A program made the position numbers and the translations under genes. The notes below the pieces were generated by a model that made no database searches, had not been told where the DNA came from, and worked only from the letters and a program-made list of their open reading frames with translations. Below are positions 56,815 through 64,000 of a stretch of 64,000 nucleotides of DNA, in pieces. This DNA is from Lithodes maja (taxonomy: Eukaryota > Arthropoda > Malacostraca > Decapoda > Lithodidae), in contig JBAKBP010004282.1 in the NCBI GenBank assembly GCA_037953745.1, positions 1 to 64,000 on the forward strand, given 5' to 3'. Within the stretch, counting starts at the first letter, position 1, and each line of letters begins with the position of its first letter.

Positions 56815-57060
56815 GTGCGCCGTTATGAGAAACAATTTATTAGGGAAAATAGGCACCAATAGATTCGCCATATTTTTCTCCATATAGTCCGCATGGAGGA
56901 TTTTCGTTATCAACAAATTGAAAAATACCCACTTCACAGACAAATACACCAAAAATCTAAGTCAAAGCGGGGGTGGCAGCCCCCACCTATAATACTAGAT
57001 TAGGTTAGGTAAGGTTGTTAGGTTAGGCTAATGTCCTTTCAAAGGGGTATAGGGTAGTAT
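56815..57060 (-). repeat. Dispersed repeat M, copy 2
   Basis: Inverse of 41780-42025, joined directly to repeat O, so M and O may be parts of one element. Confidence 0.7.
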
Positions 57061-58162
57061 ACACTAGGATAGCCTATACCCGGTCAGAGGTAAGAAGAAG
57101 AAGAAGAAGAGTCCTGCAGTAGTCTCCTTGAATGCTACCTTGAATTTGTATCTCAAGTATTCTGATTGTAAGTCGGTTGTAGACATGTTGTGAGGTTTTT
57201 TGAATGACTGCAATTGGTTCATTCGAAAGCTGAATATATCCGCTTCCTTTTGATATATGTTTAATTTCTGTCCCTCGAAAAGTATAGCAAATATAGCCGA
57301 TTGATTGACTTTTTAGAATAAGGAACCGAGAGGTATTATGGTTGTGAGGTTATTTGGATGCATTTAATGGTTGCATTCGAAAGAGGAATGTATCAGCTTC
57401 CTTTTGAGATATCTTTCATTTTCGCCCATCGAAAATTATAGAAGATATAGCCCAGAGCTTAAATTTCCGAATAAGGAACAGGGAACCGGGAACCAAATTC
57501 AGCCGGGTACCATCATGGGGCCGACTATACGTGTGGCCCAAGTGACGTGGGATCTATAAATACTGCGGGGATGGTGTAAAATTGCCATTCCTCCTCGACC
57601 TGTCGCTGCGACGCTTGGTGAACTGGAGCAAAACCGATTAACCCTCTCGACCCTCTCACGACCATATGACGCAGAGATTGCCAGATTAGCAATACTAAAT
57701 AGAGTTCTCTCACTCTTATAATTACCTCTCCAAAATTAGTTTTCTGCCCACAGCTAACTCAAAGACAACTGCAGAGGTTGAAGTAACTAAACTAAAGGTT
57801 TCTAAATACCCCTGATGGTAACAAAGGCTTTAAAGTATCCAAATAGGCTCAACATTGCGTCAAGAACGTGAGAGGGTTAAGAAATTAAAACTGAAAAGGT
57901 AAGTGTCATAAGTTTATTTCTGTACAATTATTATTAATTGAATACGAAAAACTTCCTAAGAACGTATTTAACATTTCATTATTAGTAATTGTATATGCTT
58001 TCAAAGGCTCTTATACGACTAATTTAAATACGAACATTAACAAACGTGAGTCGGCAGAGAGGCAATTTGGCCAAACACGGTAGAATCCTTACACACCCAA
58101 ACAATCTCGCTCATATGGCTAATGAATTAAATGTATAACCTATATTCCTCCAAATATTTGCC
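57061..58162. other. Unassigned sequence with a diverged ~155-bp duplication
   Basis: (AAG)n near 57092-57110. Two related stretches at about 57187-57340 and 57341-57485 (GCATTCGAAAGAGGAATGTA against TCATTCGAAAGCTGAATATA, both with CTTCCTTTTGA). Nothing coding recognised. Confidence 0.5.
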
Positions 58163-58935
58163 TCCAAAGGGATCTAGATACCTTACACGAATGGTCAGTA
58201 AATTGGAAGATGAAGTTTAGGTTAGGTTAGGTTAGGTTATTAACATTGACAAATGCAAGGTATTAAAAATTGGGAAGATGCATACAAATGTTAAATATAA
58301 ACTAGCTAATATGGAATTAGAAAACTCGAATTGTGAGAAAGATCTAGGTGTTTGTTAGCAATGATTTGAAGCCTAGAGAACAGTGTATAAGCGTTCGAAA
58401 CAAGGCAAACAGGATTCTCGGGTTCATCTCTAGGAGTGTGAGTAACAGAACTGCTGATGTTATCTTAAAACTTTACTTGTCATTAGTGAGACCCCATATG
58501 GATTATGCTGTTCAATTTTGGTGTCCTTATTACAGAATGGACATAGATTCATTGGAGAGAGTACAACGTAGAATGACAAAAATTATCCATAATATTATAA
58601 ATTTTCCGTATGAAGAAAGGTTGAAGAAATTAGGCTTACATTCGTTAGAGAGACGCAGAGTTAGAAGGGATATGATAGAGGTATTCAAGTGGGTTAGTGG
58701 GATTAATAAGGGGGACATGAAAAATGTACTAAAGCTCAGTGATAGCGAAAGAACTCGTACAAATGGTTTCAAATTAGATAAATTTTGTTTCAGAAAATAT
58801 ATAGGCAAATATTGGTTTGGTAACAGAGTTTTAGATGGGTGGAATAGGCTACCAAGTGATATAGTGGGATCAAGAACGATAGGGAGCTTTAAGATAAAAT
58901 TAGATAGGCATATGGACGAGATGGGTTGGGTGTGA
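58163..58935 (+). pseudogene. RT C-terminal fragment of CR1-type LINE III with a TTAGG insert
   Basis: The frame begins at LQRDLDTLHEWSVNWKMKF, then is broken by a 23-bp insert made of (TTAGG)n at 58217-58240. It resumes NIDKCKVLKIG, hits a stop near 58340, and runs openly from 58348 to 58935 with FWCPYYRMD, LERVQRRMTK, PYEERL, GWNRLPSD and the natural stop. No catalytic domain remains. Confidence 0.75.
58217..58240 (+). repeat. (TTAGG)4 tract inside a LINE coding region
   Basis: Four perfect TTAGG units plus TTATT between codons for KMKF and NIDK. It interrupts sequence that is continuous in other CR1-type copies (compare the intact element near 48780-48800). Confidence 0.85.
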
Positions 58936-59110
58936 GGGGGATCTACCAGGTGTGGGCCAATCGGCGTTCAGCAGACCCCCGTAATCTTGTGATAATCCCT
59001 GACCGTTTTGGTGGGGGCAGTACTCAAGGTATTAGTGAGTTGGGCCTATAATTGGGGTTGGGTGTGACGGGGATCTGCCTTGTGTGGGCCGATCGGCTTT
59101 TTGCAGACTC

Positions 59111-59300
59111 CCATTTTCTTATGTTATCACTGATAGCGAAAGAACTCGACTAATTGGTTCCAAATAAGATACATATTGTTTTAAAAAAGATAATGGTTTA
59201 GTGACAGGTGTTTTTAGAGTTGGAATAGGCTAATAAGGTTAAAACTATTACTTTATTAATATATACTGTATATATTTTTATTTACCACTTTTCATTTCAG
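59111..59300 (+). other. Decayed CR1-type end and putative intron 3' end
   Basis: The second LINE-III remnant (to about 59240), then an AT-rich, T-rich stretch ending CATTTCAG at 59293-59300, a consensus splice acceptor. Confidence 0.5.
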
Positions 59301-59877
59301 ATGGAGACAGTCGTAGTATGTGGGCATAGCTGCGTTGTTGGCCTAAAAGACCACATAAAGGAGACGTTGAGGGTGGATGAGATTAGTCCACAAGAAACCT
59401 CCAGGTGGCTCCAAGTAACTTCGGTGGCCAAGGAAGTTCATTTAATTGGGAAGAGAGGTGGCATCACCACCGATCTCCCAATATGCCTCGAGTCCCTTAC
59501 TCCAACTACAATTATTGTAGATTGTGGAAGCAACGACATCAAAAACAAAAGAGATCCACACAGAGTTGTTGAAGATCTAATAGAAGCAGGGAAAACAATG
59601 TCCAGGGCAACAGGAAGCCCAGTTTTCTTCTGTTCAGCCTTATATAGGTATGGAGAGGAAGAATTCAATACAAATGTTGTGAAGTTCAACAAATTATTGG
59701 ACAAAATGGTAAAACTAGAACCTAATCTGTTTTACCATTTCATGAGAGGATTCTGGGCCACCGAAGTTAGCAAGTGGAGCCATGATGGGGTCCACCCAAA
59801 CACCCCCATTGGGCGCAAGAAATATAAGGCCAACATGAAGAGAGTGATTCACTTGGGGTCTCACGTGAATAGGAGAC
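59301..59877 (+). CDS. Putative exon encoding an SGNH hydrolase-like domain
   Basis: Open frame of 192 codons starting with ATG directly after a polypyrimidine-AG acceptor and ending at a consensus donor, GAC|GTAAGT (phase 1). The unspliced frame would stop three codons later. Motifs: VVCGHSCVVG (block I with the catalytic Ser, His in place of the usual Asp), VDCGSNDI (block III Asn) and HDGVHPN (block V Asp/His). The SGNH triad looks complete. Related folds occur in CR1 ORF1 (see 45488-46525), so this may be a domesticated LINE-derived domain or an unusual LINE ORF1. Splice sites, an intact frame and a phase-matched downstream exon favour a host gene. No specific substrate can be named. Confidence 0.5.
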
Positions 59878-61119
59878 GTAAGTAAACATTGCTATCAGTA
59901 TTACTTATGTCAATATTTATATAAAAGATATCCTCTGCAAATGAATGTGTACGTTAGTTTTATTAAAATTATTTAATAGGTTAATTAATAGTTTGTTTGA
60001 TATGTTCATAGTGTACGAGAGATTTTCCAAATGGTAGTTATGATTGTCACTTGTTGTAATATGGTTATGTCTGCAAATAGCCGGAATATTTTACTAATAA
60101 CGTTTGCCCAATATTTGACTATGTTCATACTGTCTGCTTCATATTATGAATGGTCAGTATTTCATTTCCTTCCTCATCTGTTACAAATTACGTTCATAAT
60201 AAATAACAACAAATCGAATACGTAAAAACAGCTATTTTATTTTATTTTTTTTAGTTAAATTGTACGTATTCGAGATACAAATTCAATACGGGAAAACAAC
60301 TAGAAATTTTGTATTTTTTTTTTTTTAGTTACATTTTACGTATTCAAGAAATATTGAATACGTAAAAACAGCTAGATTTTACCGGTTCAGGATACTCCAA
60401 TACGTAAAATCAGCTCGAATAAGTAACAAGTAAATAGTTTTAGTTACATTTTACGTATTCAAGAAATATCAAATACGTAAAAACAGCTAAAAACAAAAAA
60501 ATCAAATTTTTAGTTAAATTGTACGTATTCGAGATACAAATTCAAAACGGGAAAACAACTAGAATTTTTTTTTTTTTTTAGTTACAATTTACGTATTCGA
60601 GATACAAATCGAAATTAATTTATTAATTATTCTACATATTTTTACGTATTGGATTTGTATATTTTGAATACGTAAAATGTAACTAAAACTATTTACTTAT
60701 TACTTATTGATATAAAAATGAAAAAGGAACCAGTAAAAAGTAAATAAGTAACCAACTTCAGTGCGCTCATGCCACATTGCACATTGAAGCAGTTTACAAA
60801 GCGTCCCTGTTGGGCTTATAATATTGCGTTGCAATTATAGTTTTTGTTTACTTGGACAAGGTTATCATGTGTCACCAATGTAGCCTAATTGTTTAGTGTA
60901 TGGCCTTCTCTCCCCCCTTCCCGCCATATTAAAGAAAATGGATTTTTGAGCACAGACTAAACCAAAAATACACTAATTACATAGCTGGTCCTTAACCTAA
61001 GCTAATGAGATCAAGACTACAATACTTACAAGGCATAATGAACGGTGATGGAAATAGAATGCTATATGAAATAATTGTGTGGTTTTCTTCTAGAATATTA
61101 TAGTAAATAATCACATAAT
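59878..61119. repeat. Putative intron with inverted repeat O and repeat N
   Basis: AT-rich, then repeat O inverted at 60225-60700 (CAGCTAGATTTTACCGGTTC, TACGTATTCAAGAAATAT) and repeat N at about 60885-61005. No coding signal. Confidence 0.65.
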
Positions 61120-62400
61120 TAAGCATCTTGAGAATAATAAATTAATCAGTGATAGGCAATATGGTTTTAGACGATGTCGATCAACTGCAGACATTCTTTG
61201 CCTTCTTACGCATCAAATCAACCAAGCTACAGACCAACATGGTGAAACACATACAATAGCACTGGATATATCAAAGGCATTTGATAGTCTGGCATCAATC
61301 CTTATTGTCGAAGATGTCACACTACGGCCTTGCATCATTAGTTCCACTAATTTCTTCGTATCTTCATAACAGAAAAATATGTGTAATGGTAGATGGCCTT
61401 TATTCTCAATTTCACTCAATAAATGCTGGTGTTCCCCAGGGATCAGTTTTGGCCCCAACTCTGTTCCTCATTCATATCAATGATCTCATATCTACCACTC
61501 ATAATCCAATACATTCTACACAGATGACTCAACACTCCACATTTACCAATTCTTTCACCCAACCCGATCTTAAAAATTCAAAAATAAGCACTGCAATTTC
61601 TCTGAACCAGGACTTTTCTAGAATTGAAGAATGGGGACAAAAGAATCTAGTTTCCTTTAATGCACAGAAAACCAAGTACATTCAATTTTCTAACCGACAG
61701 AATCTCACTGACTCCCATATATTTTTTAATGATGTAAATATTCCCACTTCCCCTAGTATTGACATTCTCGGTGTAACATTAACTACTAACTTGAGCTGGA
61801 CACATTATGTTAGAAGCATTGCTAAGAATGCCTCTAAAAAACTGGGACTCCTGTACAGAGTTCGAGAATTCTTCACTGACGAGCAGTTGGCCGTAATATA
61901 TAAAAGTCATGTGCGTTCTCAGATGGATTACTGTTCACCTCTGTGGAGTGGAAGTGGAGTGGTTGCATTGAGGCAGTTGGACAAAATTCAAAATAAAGCT
62001 ATTAGATTAATCAATAACCCTACAATCACACAGGACCTTCCTACATTATCCATACGAAGAAACGTTGCATCCCTTGCATTATTCTACAGATATTTTCACA
62101 GCAATTGTTCCGAGGAACTTGCTTCAATTGTGCCGCCTCTCCACATCTTTCCCCGTAGAACTAGGGCAGCTGAGAGAGCCCATGAATTTACACTTGCTCC
62201 TCCACAATGCAGAACTTCTGCTTATCAAAATTAATTTATCCCTAGAACTACTAGTCTTTGGAATTCACTTCCCTCGAATTGCTTTCCACAAACTTACAAT
62301 CTACAAATGTTTAAATCCGGTTGTTACAAACATTTTATGAATGGAGGATGCTTTTAGGCACATGGACCTTTTTGTTTTATCTGTGTTTTTCCTTCCTCCG
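61120..62400 (+). mobile_element. Jockey/L2-like LINE IV, 5'-truncated and decayed
   Basis: RT-containing non-LTR fragment followed by a short 3' UTR. It is distinct in sequence from the other LINEs here. It lies in the putative intron between the SGNH exon and the 36-residue exon. Confidence 0.75.
61130..62234 (+). pseudogene. Reverse transcriptase of LINE IV, frameshifted
   Basis: GFRRCRSTADIL at about 61163 and ALDISKAFD near 61265 are in one frame. The RT then continues in another frame at 61281 with NAGVPQGSVLAPTLFLIHIND. The catalytic box near 61520 is readable as YTDDSTLHI only in a third frame, so at least three frameshifts exist. The C-terminal part shows NILGVT-like IDILGVTLTTNLSW, YRVREFFTDEQLAVIYKSHV and NKAIRLINNP. 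It ends in a premature stop at 62232-62234, with related residues continuing in other frames. Confidence 0.75.
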
Positions 62401-62502
62401 TTCATTGTCTCTTTAAAAAAAAAAAAAAACATAGCCTAGGGGCCTATATATTATTACAGTACCGTATTATTTTTATTATTATTATTATTATGAATACAGT
62501 AT

Positions 62503-62883
62503 CGGGTGGATGGGACTCGTTAGCCTTGGTCGGCAACTCATCTAGGGGAGACAACCTTATACAAATCCGGGTGGATGGGACTCGTCAGCCTTGGTTGGCA
62601 ACCTGTCTAGGGGAGTAAACCTGATACAAATCCGTACTGCTTACCTAAGGGTAAGGCAGGTTAGTGGATGGATTAGCCAAACACCACTGTAGAAAAATAG
62701 TGCTAACAAGATACACAGAGGGCCTCTGAGTCGGACGGATCCTAAATTGAGTGGTCAATCCTGTAAGTCCTTCACTAAACTGGCTCGGGTTGTCCCTCTC
62801 ACAGGGAATAGGTCCGCTTGGGGGCATTCTGTGTATGGCCACCCTCGTAAGGGGAGTGAGGCGTCCGGCAATAGATAGATAGA
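62503..62883 (+). mobile_element. SINE-like element sharing its 3' tail with the RTE-like LINE
   Basis: 381 bp flanked by GAATACAGTAT at 62492-62502 and 62884-62894, an 11-bp target duplication. The head is a 65-bp tandem duplication (CGGGTGGATGGGACTCGT at 62503 and 62568). The tail reads TGGCCACC, then GGGGAGTGAGGCGTCCGGC, then AATAGATAGATAG, close to the 3' end of the RTE-like LINE (TGGCCACC, GGCGTCAGGC, AATAGATAGATA). It is absent from the second tandem unit, so it inserted after the duplication. No RNA polymerase III boxes are obvious. Confidence 0.8.
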
Positions 62884-62949
62884 GAATACAGTATATTGAT
62901 TATTATAATTTTTGTTGTTAGCCTAATGTCGAGGTTGTGTATATTTCAG

Positions 62950-63057
62950 ATGCGATGCAGCTGCGAGCCAACCGAGAGCTGGGTTCCTTGCTGGCCAGTA
63001 TGGAAGAAGGCAAGCCACCGGGGAGTGGCAAACCAAAACCACCGCCAATTATCAAAA
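62950..63057 (+). CDS. Putative 108-bp symmetric exon, copy 1
   Basis: Lies between a TATATTTCAG acceptor and an AAAA|GTCAGT donor. Phase 1 on both sides, 36 codons. Spliced to the SGNH exon (also phase 1), the frame reads AMQLRANRELGSLLASMEEG, then a Lys/Pro/Gly-rich end (KPKPPPIIK), a plausible helix plus proline-rich linker. An alternative frame through the same bases is open but Cys/Trp-rich and less protein-like. I do not recognise the family. Confidence 0.5.
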
Positions 63058-63527
63058 GTCAGTACATACCTTAGTTGTTTTTATATATGTATTTTTTGTG
63101 TTATATAGGCCTAGGCCTATACCGATAATTAGCCTACAGACATAATTTTAAAGTCAAGTACAGTACTGGGCATTCTTTTTTTTCCAGTTTAGGCCTATAG
63201 AGATAGAAATTGGCAAGAATGTTAAGTGCGGGCGTAACGCCAGCCTTGTTTTCACTACGCGTAGTGGCGTCGGACCTTTCCCATCATGTTCCCGTCTATT
63301 TTGACTGCTTTTGGATATAAAATTACATTAGCCTAACCAAACAACCTAACCTAACCTAACCTAACCTAGTATTCATGTAGTAATGACAGGGGGCAAATAG
63401 CAGAAAATATAGCGTCGAAATAGACGGGAACGTAACTGCGAGCCTTACCTTTGGATATCTTTGGATGTGTTCGCCGCTCTTCTAGCGGCACCAAGGAGCG
63501 CGACGCCCCTCGTTATGGGTGGTGATC

Positions 63528-64000
63528 CGTTTATTGTCTCTTAAAAAAAAAAAAAAAACATATCCTAGGGGCCTATATATTATTACAGTACCGTATTATT
63601 ATTATTATTATGAATACAGTATATTGATTATTATAATTTTTGTTGTTAGCCTAATGTCGAGGTTGTGTATATTTCAGATGCGATGCAGCTGCGAGCCAAC
63701 CGAGAGCTGGGTTCCTTGCTGGCCAGTATGGAAGGAGGCAAGCCACCGGGGAGTGACAAACCAAAACCACCGCCAATTATCAAAAGTCAGTACATACCTT
63801 AGTTGTTTTTATATATATGTATTTTGTGTGTTATATAGGCCTAGGCCTATACCGATAATTAGCCTACAGACATAATTTTAAAGTCAAGTACAGTACTGGG
63901 CATTCTTTTTTTTCCAGTTTAGGCCTATAGAAATAGAAATTGGCAAGAATGTTAAGTGCGGGCGTAACGCCAGCCTTGTTTACACTACGCGCAGTGGCGT
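63528..64000 (+). repeat. Tandem duplication, unit 2 (runs off the window)
   Basis: Second unit, highly similar to 62398-63270 minus the SINE, cut by the window end at GCGCAGTGGCGT. A third unit beyond the window cannot be excluded. Confidence 0.85.
63678..63785 (+). CDS. Putative 108-bp symmetric exon, copy 2
   Basis: Same acceptor, donor, length and phase as copy 1. Two base changes, both replacements in the favoured frame (Glu to Gly, Gly to Asp). Because the exon is phase-neutral, both copies, or either one, could be spliced into one mRNA without shifting the frame. Confidence 0.5.

Larger units (their letters stand above)
58163..59110 (+). mobile_element. CR1-type LINE III, 3' fragment
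   Basis: RT C-terminal region followed by a 3' UTR in which GTGTGACGGGGATCTGCC and TGTGGGCCGATCGGC are each present twice (58930-58975 and 59050-59100), ending TTCTTATGTTATC. A second, more decayed copy of the coding end follows at 59127-59240 (TGATAGCGAAAGAACTCG). Confidence 0.75.
62398..63527 (+). repeat. Tandem duplication, unit 1 (contains putative exon and a SINE)
   Basis: The unit runs from CCGTTCATTGTCTCTTTAAA to the start of the second unit at about 63528 (CCGTTTATTGTCTCTTAAAA). Without the SINE it is about 740 bp. It includes an A-run, TAGGGGCCTATATATTATTA, the exon at 62950, GCCTAGGCCTATACCGATAA, a CCTAACC tract (63335-63370) and GTTCGCCGCTCTTCTAGCGG. Confidence 0.85.

Overview
This is a repeat-dense, gene-poor window of an arthropod nuclear genome. 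A decapod crustacean is the best guess. The pointers are abundant GGTTAGG-type repeats (the arthropod telomere motif is TTAGG), a DIRS-like tyrosine-recombinase retrotransposon, several CR1/RTE-type LINEs, and TTAA- and TA-flanked MITEs. The species call is inference from repeat content only. No rRNA, functional tRNA, CRISPR array or prokaryotic gene was seen. Start codons given here are ATG.

Layout. 1-2295: decayed 3' part of an RTE-like LINE. 2290-3512 and 16500-19934: one composite satellite (26-bp GGTTAGGTTAGGTTACTTTTCCGTGA-type monomers alternating with a ~150-bp unit), split by a ~13-kb insertion. That insertion (3513-16499) holds a 492-bp foldback element, a large element with ~30-bp inverted ends carrying a broken DIRS-like gag/RT/RNase H/tyrosine recombinase set on the minus strand, and five MITE copies, several nested. 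20229-41450: a giant inverted repeat whose two arms (about 4.9 and 5.8 kb) are a GGACTTTGGACATT-based satellite capped by nearly identical ~330-bp unique ends; the ~10.5-kb centre holds MITEs, tRNA-like sequences, microsatellites and unassigned sequence.

41450-57060 is a nest of transposons. A minus-strand RTE-like LINE (43189-53193) is interrupted by a full-length, apparently intact CR1-type LINE (44187-49758, two open ORFs) and by a second, 5'-truncated CR1-type LINE (50106-51885), which itself carries a TTAA MITE. Two copies of a TIR element (K1, K2) flank the RTE in opposite orientation, and the same TTAA site in each has been hit by a different TTAA transposon. A third RTE fragment (55476-56288) with a clear target duplication sits in a TACGTA-rich repeat.

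57060-64000 has two more LINE remnants, a SINE sharing its 3' tail with the RTE-like LINE, and the only candidate for a host gene: a 577-bp SGNH-hydrolase-like exon with consensus splice sites (59301-59877), phase-compatible with a 108-bp exon present in two tandem copies (62950-63057 and 63678-63785). This gene model is the most interesting non-transposon signal. The remaining non-coding stretches show no support for genes.
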